Counted from the first letter of the stretch, positions 42,223-50,535 are shown. The stretch is DNA of 64,000 nt from Anaerolineales bacterium (GCA_020634895.1 JACKAV010000001.1:248001-312000); one strand, 5' to 3'. A program made the numbers and translations. Notes: a model not told the origin generated them from the sequence alone.

Positions 42223-42786
42223 ATGAACGATCTGCTTGCCGAGTTGACAAGCGGGGATGATGAGCGCGCAGAAAAGGTGATTCCCGCCATCGCGAGGATG
42301 GGAGCGGCGGCGATTCCTGCTTTATTGGAATTGTCCAACGCCGATAACAACGATCACCGCTGGTGGGCGGTCCGCGCCCTCGCCGCTTCGCGTCACACCC
42401 GGACCTCGGACCTGATTCCCTTCCTGAGCGACTCCAACCCGGAGATGCGTGCTGTCGCCGCCTTGGCGTTGTCCCATCACCCCGGCGAGGATGCTCTTCC
42501 GGCGTTGGTTCAAACCTTGGGTGATAGCGACCCGCTCACGGCGGGGTTGGCGGCGAATGCTCTTGTCAAAGTTGGCAAAGCGGCTGTCCCTGCGCTGATC
42601 GATGCGGCGAAAGAAGGTCCATCCGCTTCCCGTATCCTTGCATTGCGTGCGCTTTCTGAACTCCGCGACCATCGCGCCATTCCTGTAATGATGAAATGCA
42701 TTCAAGAGGAGTCTGCGGTGCTGCAATATTGGGCGCAATTGGGCTTGGAACGGCTTGGGCTGGATATGGTATATATTAAGCCCTGA
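42223..42786 (+). CDS. HEAT-repeat protein
   Basis: A 187-residue protein built from HEAT/PBS-lyase-like repeats: VIPAIARMGAAAIPALLELS, RWWAVRALAASRHTRTSDLI, EMRAVAALALSHHPGEDALP, TAGLAANALVKVGKAAVPAL. A protein-interaction scaffold is expected; no enzyme motif is visible. ATG 42223 follows the previous stop by one base; an in-frame start at 42190 inside the previous gene is unlikely. It precedes an LCP-family gene by 14 nt. Confidence 0.87.
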   Translation: MNDLLAELTSGDDERAEKVIPAIARMGAAAIPALLELSNADNNDHRWWAVRALAASRHTRTSDLIPFLSDSNPEMRAVAALALSHHPGEDALPALVQTLGDSDPLTAGLAANALVKVGKAAVPALIDAAKEGPSASRILALRALSELRDHRAIPVMMKCIQEESAVLQYWAQLGLERLGLDMVYIKP

Positions 42787-42800
42787 GGTAACATTTCTGT

Positions 42801-44285
42801 ATGGATAGATTTGAATTTCTGAAAAAAATAAAAATAAAGCGACCGTCCGTTTTCCAGATCGTTTTTTGGGGCGTAACGGTTGCACTTGCCATTGCGGCAT
42901 TTATTACGGTAAATAACTTTACACAATGCTGGACCTTTACCGACCTGCCGGGCATTCCGCCTGCAAAATGCGGTGTGACGACTTCTGGCGACACATTCAC
43001 GGTCGATGCGGAAGGCACCCAAACAGCAGACCTTCCGCCTGCGCCTGAGGCATCCATTCCCGAATCGAATTTGCCTTCTGCATGGGATGGCGCCAGCCGA
43101 ATCAATATCCTCTTTATCGGCTTGGATGAACGTGACTTGGAAGCGAACCAGGGTCCGCCCCGCACCGATTCGATGATCCTTTTCACCATCGACCCGGTCA
43201 GCAAAACCGCGGGGATGTTGTCCATTCCACGCGATATGTGGGTGAATATTCCGGGCTTTGGTTACAGCCGAATCAATACCGCCTATCCGAGCGGGGAAGG
43301 CTCAAAACTTCCCGGCGGCGGACCGGCACTTGCGATGAAAACCGTTTCGCAATTTCTTGGCGTTCCTGTCCATTATTATGTTCAGGTCGATTTCAACGTC
43401 TTCACTCAAATGGTGGATGAATTGGTGAAGATCGGCGGTTGTATCTATGTGGAACCCAGCGAGAAAATGGTGCTCGACCCTGTCGGTTCCGGTACAGATC
43501 ATGTAGTCATTACACCGGGCGGCAAGCGTAGATTATGTGACGGCTGGAAGGTTCTCGCTTACGCCCGCAACCGTCACACATCGGGCGGCGATACAGACCG
43601 CGCGCGCCGTCAGCAGGAAGTGGTGCTGGCGTTGCAGTCGATCATCTTTGACCCGAATAACTTCCCAGAATTTATTAGCGCCGCGCCGCGGTTGTATAAC
43701 GAACTATCCTATGGCATCAAAACAGATATGGCTTTTGACGATGCGCTGAAATTGGCAGTCCTCGGCAAGGATATCTCACCGGGAAGCGTTAAGTCCGGCG
43801 TGATCGACCCGCAGCAGGGAATGGCGATCTTTGACAATACCGTTCTCAACGGAGAAGCCGCCAGCATCCTCAAGCCCGTCATGGACAAGATCCGCGTGTT
43901 GCGCGACGAGATCTTTACCTCCACCGGTCCGGTCAGTCCATTGGCAGTTCCGATCGGGTACACGGATGTAAATCTTTTCGCGCAGGCGATGCAGCAGGAA
44001 GAGGCTCGCGTCCGCATCATGGATGGGACCTTTACACCAGGACTCGACCAGCGCGCTGGCGGCGTCTTCACTTCGTACGGTATGAACGTAACCGAGATCG
44101 CTCCCTCGCCCGAGGTGTACAGCCAAACCGTGATCGTTGTCTACGGACCGAAACTCTATACCATCAAGTGGCTTCAGGCTACATTCGGCATTTCTGACAG
44201 GCAGGTCCGCTTCAGCCCGGACCCGAATCAGACCGTGGATATCGAGATCCGCATCGGCTCGGACATTGCGCCGACCATTCCGTGA
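42801..44285 (+). CDS. LytR-CpsA-Psr (LCP) family transferase
   Basis: A 494-residue membrane protein. One transmembrane helix (VFWGVTVALAIAAFITV) leads to an extracytoplasmic LCP domain: ILFIGLDERD, PPRTDSMILFTIDP, MLSIPRDMWVNIPGFGYSRI, and CDGWKVLAYARNRHTSGGDTD with the Arg/Asp residues that bind the polyprenyl pyrophosphate. The C-terminal 120 residues form a LytR_C-like domain. LCP enzymes attach anionic or glycan polymers to the cell wall or to proteins. GAGG lies upstream of the ATG. A strong terminator follows. Confidence 0.93.
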   Translation: MDRFEFLKKIKIKRPSVFQIVFWGVTVALAIAAFITVNNFTQCWTFTDLPGIPPAKCGVTTSGDTFTVDAEGTQTADLPPAPEASIPESNLPSAWDGASRINILFIGLDERDLEANQGPPRTDSMILFTIDPVSKTAGMLSIPRDMWVNIPGFGYSRINTAYPSGEGSKLPGGGPALAMKTVSQFLGVPVHYYVQVDFNVFTQMVDELVKIGGCIYVEPSEKMVLDPVGSGTDHVVITPGGKRRLCDGWKVLAYARNRHTSGGDTDRARRQQEVVLALQSIIFDPNNFPEFISAAPRLYNELSYGIKTDMAFDDALKLAVLGKDISPGSVKSGVIDPQQGMAIFDNTVLNGEAASILKPVMDKIRVLRDEIFTSTGPVSPLAVPIGYTDVNLFAQAMQQEEARVRIMDGTFTPGLDQRAGGVFTSYGMNVTEIAPSPEVYSQTVIVVYGPKLYTIKWLQATFGISDRQVRFSPDPNQTVDIEIRIGSDIAPTIP

Positions 44286-44303
44286 TGGAAGAATTCAATA
44301 AAC

Positions 44304-44344
44304 AAAACTCCCCCGAAACTTTAGTTTCGGGGGAGTTTGCTTTA
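44304..44344 (+). terminator. Terminator of the LCP gene
   Basis: AAACTCCCCCGAAACT-TTAG-TTTCGGGGGAGTTT hairpin, followed by GCTTT. Confidence 0.88.
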
Positions 44345-44362
44345 AAAATTAGGACGTTGACG

Positions 44363-44422
44363 AGCGCAGATTGACGCAGAGGAAGAATTAAGAATCCGCG
44401 TTATCGCCGTCTATCCGCGTTC
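44363..44422. repeat. ATCCGCG-type intergenic repeat
   Basis: GCGCAGATTGACGCAGAGG ... AATCCGCGTTATCGCCGTCTATCCGCGTTCC: repeated CGCAGA and ATCCGCG words like those used in degenerate intergenic repeats. No coding frame is seen. Related in style to the element at 58672-58764. Confidence 0.5.
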
Positions 44423-44444
44423 CAACTAAGGGTTGAATAATATT

Positions 44445-44879
44445 TTAACCGTTCAGAGTTCCGCGCATCCAATCGCCGATCAGCCAGTATTTGAAATCCA
44501 CACCCTGATTGCATTGAATTCCGGCGTAAACGCCGTATCCCAGTGCCGCCAAAGGCATGGCGCTGATGATGCACGCAAAGGGCACGCAGATCAATCCTAT
44601 GACGAAAGCGCTAAGCGTGCCGGTGATCGCCCAGGCAACGCCTGTCAACGCCCCGCCGCCGATCCACCAGATGAGCTGGAAGATGAGCGCCTGCAGGGAC
44701 TGATACGCCACATAACGCGAACGGTCCTTGTAGATAAAATAGATCGCCAGCGGCACAAGCGGACCTAGAAATCCTGAAATGAGATTGACCAGCACACCCA
44801 AATGCGCAAACATCGCCCATTGACGTTCCTCCGCAGGGGTGAGAGGAGCGGGAGGCGTTTGAGGAATCTGTTCGTTCAT
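44445..44879 (-). CDS. DUF4870-like small membrane protein
   Basis: A 144-residue protein. After a Pro-rich N-terminus, three or four hydrophobic segments follow (LGVLVNLISGFLGPLVPLAI, LIWWIGGGALTGVAWAITG, PFACIISAMPLAALGYGVYA). The motif SRYVAYQSLQALIFQ resembles the ArgxxxxHxxQA segment of DUF4870/Tic20-like proteins. GGA lies 6-8 nt before the ATG. The next gene on the same strand encodes a related protein. Confidence 0.82.
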   Translation of the reverse strand: MNEQIPQTPPAPLTPAEERQWAMFAHLGVLVNLISGFLGPLVPLAIYFIYKDRSRYVAYQSLQALIFQLIWWIGGGALTGVAWAITGTLSAFVIGLICVPFACIISAMPLAALGYGVYAGIQCNQGVDFKYWLIGDWMRGTLNG

Positions 44880-44897
44880 CGAATATCCTTTCCAAAG

Positions 44898-44929
44898 AAA
44901 AAGACTCGCGGATATCCGCGAGTCTTTTT
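44898..44929. terminator. Terminator between the two DUF4870-like genes
   Basis: AAAAAGACTCGCGGAT and ATCCGCGAGTCTTTTT, a perfect palindrome with T runs on both strands. Confidence 0.85.
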
Positions 44930-44944
44930 ATAAACGAGGGATGA

Positions 44945-45250
44945 TTATGCCCAGCCCTGGTTGCGAACAAAATCTGTGATAACGGGGACTTTGACTTCCA
45001 GACCCTGATAAGCCTGGTAGGCGCAGTATAGCTGATACAACCAGACCAGAATACCGATACAAATGCCAGAAGTAACAACTGTGATGATGCCGAGGATCAG
45101 TGCCTGCATGTTGTGTGCCTTGATGAAGGGGCGGTCTTTTTTATCTTCCATGAACATGAGGATGATCGGGATAAGGGGGGAGAAAACGTAAGCGAGTGCC
45201 GCCCAAAGTTTATCATCACTGGAAATATCAGACATAGGTGCTTGAGACAT
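44945..45250 (-). CDS. DUF4870-like small membrane protein
   Basis: A 101-residue protein with hydrophobic segments (LWAALAYVFSPLIPIILMF and LILGIITVVTSGICIGILVW) around IKAHNMQALILG, which resembles the DUF4870/Tic20-like signature seen in the neighbour at 44445. GGAGG precedes the ATG at 45250 by 8 nt. The two genes may be paralogues; function unknown. Confidence 0.82.
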   Translation of the reverse strand: MSQAPMSDISSDDKLWAALAYVFSPLIPIILMFMEDKKDRPFIKAHNMQALILGIITVVTSGICIGILVWLYQLYCAYQAYQGLEVKVPVITDFVRNQGWA

Positions 45251-45342
45251 GGTTTATTCCTCCGAATGAATTGGTTTTGGATATTGTACAATTAATTAAC
45301 ACATCACGCAACCGGCAGGTTTCACCCAATGGTACTGTATGC

Positions 45343-45348
45343 TAGAAT
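45343..45348 (+). promoter_or_regulatory. -10 box (TAGAAT) of leaderless fmt
   Basis: TAGAAT ends 6 nt before the fmt ATG. TTTCAC at 45320-45325 (17-bp spacer) may be the -35. There is no ribosome-binding site. Confidence 0.6.
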
Positions 45349-45354
45349 CGAGGC

Positions 45355-46266
45355 ATGTCGATTCGAATTGTATTCATGGGTTCTCCCGATTTCGCGTTAA
45401 CAACATTGCGCATCCTTGCACAAAATTATCAGGTCGTTGGCGTTGTTACGCAGCCCGATCGCGCTTCCGGGCGTGGACGTGAACTCAAAGCGCCTCCTGT
45501 AAAAACGCTTGCGCAGGAATTGAACATTCCCGTTATTCAGCCGCAGAAACTGCGTGAGCCTGAAGCCATGCAGCAACTTCAAGATTGGCAGCCCGATCTC
45601 ATCGTCGTGGCGGCGTTCGGTCAAATTCTCCGCAAAGATGTTTTGGAACTGCCGCAATTCGGCTGCATCAACGTCCATGCTTCGCTGCTTCCGCGATGGC
45701 GCGGCGCGGCGCCGATCAATGCCGCCGTCCTCGCCGGGGATGAAGAAACGGGCGTGACCATCATGAAAATGGATGTGGGACTCGATACCGGTCCCATGCT
45801 TTCCAAACGTTCCATCCGCATCAAACCGGATGATACGGCTGGTTCGCTCTTCGAGGCATTATCCACGCTGGGAGCGGAACTCCTTATCGAGACCCTGCCC
45901 GCTTACCTTGACGGTTCCATCACTCCGCAGCCGCAGCCCGAAGAAGGTGCAACCTACGCGCCCATGCTCAAAAAAGAGGACGGCTTGCTCGACTTCACCC
46001 AACCGGTCGTTGAATTGGAACGCCGCGTCCGTGCGATGAGTCCGTGGCCCGGGGCGTGGTTCCAGTGGAATGGCGCGCCGCTCAAGGTCCACAAGGTGCA
46101 TGTGGGGGAGGGAAAGGCTGAGGCGGGGCAAAGAGTTATAGAGCAGAATCAACCCGGGGTCGGGGCGGGAGGCGGAGTCCTTATCCTTGATGAAGTGCAG
46201 CCGCCGGGGAGGAAATCCATGAGCGGCAAGGCGTTTTTATCCGGCGCACGCAATTGGCTTGAGTAG
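45355..46266 (+). CDS. fmt: Methionyl-tRNA formyltransferase
   Basis: A 303-residue enzyme that formylates initiator Met-tRNA using 10-formyl-tetrahydrofolate. The N-terminal domain shows FMGSPDFALTTLR, VVTQPDRASGRG, the catalytic Asn and His in NVHASLLPRWRGAAPI, and Asp in MKMDVGLDTGPML. The C-terminal OB-like domain begins near LERRVRAMSPWPGAW. Length fits the family. The gene converges on oxyR with one base between them. Confidence 0.95.
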   Translation: MSIRIVFMGSPDFALTTLRILAQNYQVVGVVTQPDRASGRGRELKAPPVKTLAQELNIPVIQPQKLREPEAMQQLQDWQPDLIVVAAFGQILRKDVLELPQFGCINVHASLLPRWRGAAPINAAVLAGDEETGVTIMKMDVGLDTGPMLSKRSIRIKPDDTAGSLFEALSTLGAELLIETLPAYLDGSITPQPQPEEGATYAPMLKKEDGLLDFTQPVVELERRVRAMSPWPGAWFQWNGAPLKVHKVHVGEGKAEAGQRVIEQNQPGVGAGGGVLILDEVQPPGRKSMSGKAFLSGARNWLE

Positions 46267-46267
46267 A

Positions 46268-47152
46268 TCAGGCGGGGTATTCTTCTTTCACGATCTCGAC
46301 GAATTTTTTTGCAAGAAAGGATTGCGTCCGTTCGGCATGGGTGGCGGCGGCAATTTTGCGCTGCGGCGCTGCCCCGTTGAGCGGACGATAATTGACCTGC
46401 TGGCTTGCATCGCTAAGAGCCAGCGCGCGGGGGACAAGCGAAACACCCAGACCGATCTCCACACAATTTTTGACCGTGCTGAGCTGCGATGTGTCGCAAA
46501 CGATCTTCAGGTCCAGGTTTTGCAGATAGCAGAATGACTGCACCTGCTCGCCGAGACAGTGCATTTCGCTGAGGGCAATGAAAGGGAAGTCATCCAGTTC
46601 TTTGACGTTAATGGTTGTGCTCGTAATGAGGTCGTGTTCTTTGGACGAGGCAACCAGCAGGGGTTCGGTCAACAACTCTTCGGTGCGGATGCGGCGATGA
46701 TGGATCGGCATACTGGTGATGCCGACGTCCAATTTCCCATCCAATAGATCGCGGACAATGGCTTCGGTTAAGTCCTCCTGCACGGTGAGACGGGCATTGG
46801 GGAATTCCTGACTAAACCGCTTGATGACGCGCGGCAGGACAAATGGCGCGATTGTGGGGATGAAACCAACATTGAGCAAGCCATGACCGACATCCGTATT
46901 TTGGTTGAGCGTGTGTTTGATGTCATGCAGGTCGTTTAGGATGGTGATGGCGCGCGGCAGCATGGCACGCCCGGCTTCGGTGAGGACGACTTTGCGGGGG
47001 AGACGGTCGAAGAGCGGTTCGCCCAGTTCCTGCTCCAGTTTTTGGATCTGCTGGCTGAGTGATGGTTGGGCAATGTTGCAGCGTTCGGCGGCGCGGCTGA
47101 AACTTCCGGTTTCGGCTACGGCTACAAAATATGTGAGTTGGTGGATTTCCAT
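46268..47152 (-). CDS. oxyR: LysR-family peroxide sensor OxyR
   Basis: A 294-residue LysR-type activator. The N-terminal helix-turn-helix is AETGSFSRAAERCNIAQPSL. The redox segment EMHCLGEQVQSFC places Cys at residues 199 and 208, the same positions as the disulfide-forming pair of Escherichia coli OxyR. Peroxide oxidation would switch it to activate katG, divergently encoded at 47322. A TAGAAA sequence lies 6 nt before the ATG as a weak -10 candidate. The shared intergenic region contains an OxyR-type operator. Confidence 0.93.
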   Translation of the reverse strand: MEIHQLTYFVAVAETGSFSRAAERCNIAQPSLSQQIQKLEQELGEPLFDRLPRKVVLTEAGRAMLPRAITILNDLHDIKHTLNQNTDVGHGLLNVGFIPTIAPFVLPRVIKRFSQEFPNARLTVQEDLTEAIVRDLLDGKLDVGITSMPIHHRRIRTEELLTEPLLVASSKEHDLITSTTINVKELDDFPFIALSEMHCLGEQVQSFCYLQNLDLKIVCDTSQLSTVKNCVEIGLGVSLVPRALALSDASQQVNYRPLNGAAPQRKIAAATHAERTQSFLAKKFVEIVKEEYPA

Positions 47153-47208
47153 ATTGGCTTTCTATTTGCAGCAAGGGTAGGGTTATCCATCCTTGCAAAG
47201 GGGGGTAT

Positions 47209-47245
47209 ATAGTCATTGCCTATAGTAACGATAGGTATTTTATAT
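47209..47245. promoter_or_regulatory. OxyR operator (four spaced half sites)
   Basis: ATAG (47209) - 7 nt - CTAT (47220) - 7 nt - ATAG (47231) - 7 nt - ATAT (47242). The first three quarter sites match the ATAGNTNNNANCTAT tetramer consensus known for OxyR, and the fourth is degenerate. It directly abuts the katG -35 box. Confidence 0.85.
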
Positions 47246-47274
47246 TTTACATCTATGCTTGAATTTTATACAAT
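47246..47274 (+). promoter_or_regulatory. katG promoter
   Basis: TTTACA (47246-47251), 17-bp spacer, TACAAT (47269-47274), immediately downstream of the OxyR operator. The leader is about 40 nt with AAGGAG before the ATG. TTGAAT/TAGAAA at 47259/47282 is a weaker alternative. Confidence 0.7.
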
Positions 47275-47321
47275 GTATTTGTAGAAAATAAAAAGTTTCC
47301 GATAAATTAAGGAGTGTATCA

Positions 47322-49517
47322 ATGAGCGAAGAAAATAATTGTCCCGTGACCGGGCATGCTGGTATGACATCCGCCAGCCGGGGAACATCGAACCGCGATT
47401 GGTGGCCCAATCAACTCAACTTGAACATTTTGCATCAACATTCTTCAGCGTCCAACCCATTGGGTGCGGACTTCAACTACGCGGAAGAATTCAAGAAACT
47501 TGACCTTGCCGCAGTAAAAAAAGATCTCGCTGACCTGATGACCAATTCGCAGGAGTGGTGGCCCGCAGATTGGGGACACTACGGCGGCTTGATGATCCGC
47601 ATGGCGTGGCACAGCGCTGGAACCTACCGCACCGGTGATGGTCGCGGCGGCGGCGGAACAGGTAACCAGCGCTTTGCTCCTGTCAATAGCTGGCCCGATA
47701 ACATCAACCTCGATAAATCGCGCCGTTTGCTCTGGCCCATCAAACAGAAATATGGCAATAAACTCTCCTGGGCAGACCTGATAATTCTGGCGGGAAATGT
47801 CGCGCTCGAATCGATGGGATTCAAAACCTTCGGCTTCGGCGGCGGGCGCGCCGACATTTGGCAGCCTGAAGAAGATATTTATTGGGGCAACGAAGAAACC
47901 TGGCTCGGTGATAAACGCTACAGCGGCGAACGCGATCTGGAAAATCCGCTGGCGGCGGTGCAGATGGGTCTGATCTACGTCAACCCTGAAGGACCCAACG
48001 GTAACCCAGACCCCGTCGCCTCGGGAGTTGATGTACGTGAAACCTTTGCCCGCATGGGCATGAACGATGAAGAAACCGTTGCGCTTGTGGCTGGTGGACA
48101 CACCTTCGGTAAGGCACACGGCGCAGGCGACCCGGCGCTCGTCGGGCGCGAACCCGAAGCCGCTCCACTCGAAGAAATGGGATTGGGCTGGAACAACAGC
48201 CTCGGCAGCGGCAGAGGCTTCCATACCACATCCAGCGGCATCGAAGGCGCGTGGAAGCCGAACCCCACAAAATGGGATATGGGCTACCTCGATATGCTGT
48301 TCCGTTACGAATGGGAATTGGTCAAAAGTCCGGCAGGGGCACAACAATGGACGCCTAAAAATTGCAAGCCGGAAGATATGATCCCCGATGCGCACGACCC
48401 GTCGAAAAAATTCCCACCGATGATGACCACGGCTGACCTGTCTCTTCGCTTCGACCCGATCTATGAACCCATCGCGCGCCGCTTCCACGAAGACCCCGAA
48501 GCCTTTGCGGATGCCTTTGCCCGCGCCTGGTTCAAACTAACTCACCGCGACATGGGACCCAAATCCCGCTATCTCGGCACGGAAGTCCCTGCGGAAGATT
48601 TGATCTGGCAGGACCCGCTGCCCGCGCTCGATCACGCTTTGATCGACGCTAGGGATATTGCGGCTCTCAAAGCCAGGATTTTGGCTTCGGGTCTTTCCAC
48701 GCCAGAGCTTGTTTCTACAGCCTGGGCTTCCGCCTCCACCTTCCGCGGATCTGACAAGCGCGGCGGCGCCAACGGCGCCCGCATTCGCCTCGCTCCGCAA
48801 AAGGACTGGGAAGTGAACCAGCCTGCACAATTAGCGAAAGTTCTTTCCACGTTGGAAAAGATACAGCAGGAGTTCAACAAGTCTCAGAAAAGCGGAAAGA
48901 AAGTTTCACTGGCAGACTTGATCGTTCTCGGTGGCTGCGCGGCAGTTGAATCAGCGGCGAAGGCGGCTGGTTATGAAGTGGAAGTTCCCTTCACGCCGGG
49001 GCGCGTGGATGCCTTGCAGGAACAGACGGATGTGAATTCGTTCGCCGTACTCGAACCCGAAGCCGACGGTTTCCGCAATTACCAGAAGACAACCTTCTCC
49101 ATCTCAGCCGAAGAGATGCTGGTGGATAAGGCGCAATTGCTCACCTTGAGCGCTCCCGAAATGACGGTACTCGTCGGCGGCTTGCGTGTGCTTGGCGCGA
49201 ATTATGGCGGCTCGCAGAATGGCGTCTTCACCAAACAACCCGGCAAACTGACCAACGATTTCTTCGTCAACCTGACGGATATGGGCGTGCAATGGCATCC
49301 CGAAAATGAAGATGCCCAGGTGTTCAAAGCCCACGACCGCAAGACCGGCGAAGTAAAGTGGACGGGTTCACGCGTGGACCTGGTCTTCGGCTCAAACTCA
49401 CAGTTGCGCGCTCTGGCTGAAGTCTATGCACAGGATGATGCAAAAGTGAAGTTTGTCCATGACTTCGTAGCGGCTTGGAACAAGGTGATGAACCTCGACC
49501 GTTTCGATCTCGCCTAA
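47322..49517 (+). CDS. katG: Catalase-peroxidase
   Basis: A 731-residue bifunctional haem catalase-peroxidase that removes hydrogen peroxide. The distal site is RMAWHSAGTYR (Arg, Trp, His). The Tyr of the Met-Tyr-Trp adduct lies in GLIYVNPEGPNG and the Met in FARMGMNDEE. The proximal haem His is in VAGGHTFGKAHG. The C-terminal half is the usual non-haem duplicate domain. AAGGAG lies 7 nt before the ATG. Under the control of the divergent OxyR by the operator at 47209. Confidence 0.96.
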   Translation: MSEENNCPVTGHAGMTSASRGTSNRDWWPNQLNLNILHQHSSASNPLGADFNYAEEFKKLDLAAVKKDLADLMTNSQEWWPADWGHYGGLMIRMAWHSAGTYRTGDGRGGGGTGNQRFAPVNSWPDNINLDKSRRLLWPIKQKYGNKLSWADLIILAGNVALESMGFKTFGFGGGRADIWQPEEDIYWGNEETWLGDKRYSGERDLENPLAAVQMGLIYVNPEGPNGNPDPVASGVDVRETFARMGMNDEETVALVAGGHTFGKAHGAGDPALVGREPEAAPLEEMGLGWNNSLGSGRGFHTTSSGIEGAWKPNPTKWDMGYLDMLFRYEWELVKSPAGAQQWTPKNCKPEDMIPDAHDPSKKFPPMMTTADLSLRFDPIYEPIARRFHEDPEAFADAFARAWFKLTHRDMGPKSRYLGTEVPAEDLIWQDPLPALDHALIDARDIAALKARILASGLSTPELVSTAWASASTFRGSDKRGGANGARIRLAPQKDWEVNQPAQLAKVLSTLEKIQQEFNKSQKSGKKVSLADLIVLGGCAAVESAAKAAGYEVEVPFTPGRVDALQEQTDVNSFAVLEPEADGFRNYQKTTFSISAEEMLVDKAQLLTLSAPEMTVLVGGLRVLGANYGGSQNGVFTKQPGKLTNDFFVNLTDMGVQWHPENEDAQVFKAHDRKTGEVKWTGSRVDLVFGSNSQLRALAEVYAQDDAKVKFVHDFVAAWNKVMNLDRFDLA

Positions 49518-49524
49518 TCACTAG

Positions 49525-49557
49525 CAGGCGCGGATGACAACATCCGCGCCTGTTTTA
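49525..49557 (+). terminator. Terminator of katG
   Basis: CAGGCGCGGATG-ACAA-CATCCGCGCCTG followed by TTTT. Confidence 0.88.
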
Positions 49558-49560
49558 TAT

Positions 49561-49621
49561 TGTGTGGAGACCTGAAGTTCTACTTCAGAGGAGATACCGA
49601 AAGTAGAACTTTCGGTGTCCT
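49561..49621. repeat. Intergenic double-hairpin repeat
   Basis: GAAGT-TCT-ACTTC (near 49574) followed by ACCGAAAGT-AGA-ACTTTCGGT (near 49597). The words GAAGTTCTACTTC and AAGTAGAACTT echo each other. It looks like a structured noncoding repeat between katG and the peroxiredoxin gene. Confidence 0.5.
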
Positions 49622-49740
49622 TTGCAAATTTTGAGAAAAGGTTCGAAGTGCAGAGTCAGGCTAAGGTCAAAGGGGGAGGCGGGTTCTTATCCCAAAAAAT
49701 GAAACCGCTGGGGAGAAATCCATGACTGACAAATTTAACT

Positions 49741-49769
49741 ACCCGTCATGAATAAGTGACGGGTATAAT
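49741..49769 (+). promoter_or_regulatory. Palindrome and -10 box upstream of the peroxiredoxin gene
   Basis: ACCCGTCA (49741-49748) and TGACGGGT (49757-49764) are a perfect inverted repeat, overlapping TATAAT at 49764-49769. The palindrome would occupy the promoter spacer, so it is a good operator candidate. No clear -35. Confidence 0.6.
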
Positions 49770-49790
49770 TTTTAATTGAAAGGAGGCTGT

Positions 49791-50510
49791 ATGGCTGACA
49801 AACCTCTTGGATGTGCCCGCGTGACCGGAACGGTGACCGGGGACAAGCCATCCGCCAATTCGAACCCTCAACCCAATGAACCCCTAAAGGAGACAATTAT
49901 GACAGCGCGTGTTGGGCAAAAAGCCCCGGAATTCGAAGCGCCCGCGTATTACAAGGGCAAATTCACTTCTGTAAAACTTTCTGACTTCGCAGGCAAATGG
50001 GTCCTGCTGTGTTTTTATCCCGGTGATTTCACCTTTGTCTGAGCGACGGAAGTATCGGCGGTCGCCGATAAATATGCAGACCTTCAGGCATTGGGTGTCG
50101 AAGTCATTTCGGTCAGCGTGGATAGTCACTTTGTCCACAAGATGTGGAATGATCATGAGTTGGTAAAGATGGTGGAAGGCGGTATTCCCTTCCATATGGC
50201 TTCTGATCAGGCGGGGAATGTAGGACGCGCCTACGGCGTGTGGGACGAAAACCAGGGCATTGAACTACGCGGACGATTCATCATCGACCCGGACGGTGTC
50301 ATTCAAGGGATGGAAGTGCTCACGCCTCCAGTCGGACGACGCATGGCTGAGACCATCCGACAGGTGCAGGCGTTCCAGCATGTGCGCGCCAGCAAGGGTA
50401 CGGAGGCGACTCCCGCAGGCTGGATGCCCGGCGAAGTGACTCTCCAACCCGGACCGGATCTGGTGGGCAACGTGTGGAAGGTCTGGAAGCCGGAGATGGA
50501 AAAGAATTAA
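49791..50510 (+). CDS. Selenocysteine-containing peroxiredoxin (in-frame TGA)
   Basis: An AhpC/TSA-type peroxiredoxin read through an in-frame TGA at 50040-50042. Upstream of it is FYPGDFTFV, downstream ATEVSAVADKYADL; the peroxidatic Cys of the family (FTFVCATEV or FTFVCPTEV) is replaced exactly by the TGA. The rest is intact: VDSHFVHKMWND, RGRFIIDPDGVIQG, EVLTPPVGRR. Sec insertion is supported by a hairpin at 50053-50070. No Cys occurs after the Sec, so it would be 1-Cys-like (one Cys at LLCFYPG). ATG 49791 has AGGAGG; a second ATG at 49899 with AGGAG at 6 nt spacing begins the canonical MTARVGQKAPEF. A plain nonsense mutation is the alternative. Confidence 0.85.
50040..50042 (+). other. 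Selenocysteine codon (TGA)
   Basis: In-frame TGA at the peroxidatic Cys position. The reading frame continues for 156 codons to the stop at 50508-50510 with conserved peroxiredoxin sequence on both sides. Other genes here use TGA as a normal stop, so a changed genetic code is not indicated. Confidence 0.82.
50053..50070 (+). promoter_or_regulatory. SECIS-like hairpin
   Basis: TATCGGC (50053-50059), loop GGTC, GCCGATA (50064-50070). The loop starts 17 nt after the TGA and opens with GG, matching the bacterial SECIS pattern (a stem-loop shortly after the UGA with G in the first loop positions) recognised by SelB. Confidence 0.7.
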
Positions 50511-50535
50511 AGTTTGCTTGACGCGGTTAAAACAG

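Noticed and set aside
47445..48488. Long open frame (347 codons) antisense to katG
   Set aside because: It lies wholly inside a gene with clear catalytic motifs on the other strand and its translation has no recognisable domain; codon bias of katG explains it.
50040..50042. TGA recoded as Trp genome-wide
   Set aside because: Several genes here end in TGA at tight ATGA overlaps (20144, 23505, 35248), so TGA is used as a stop.
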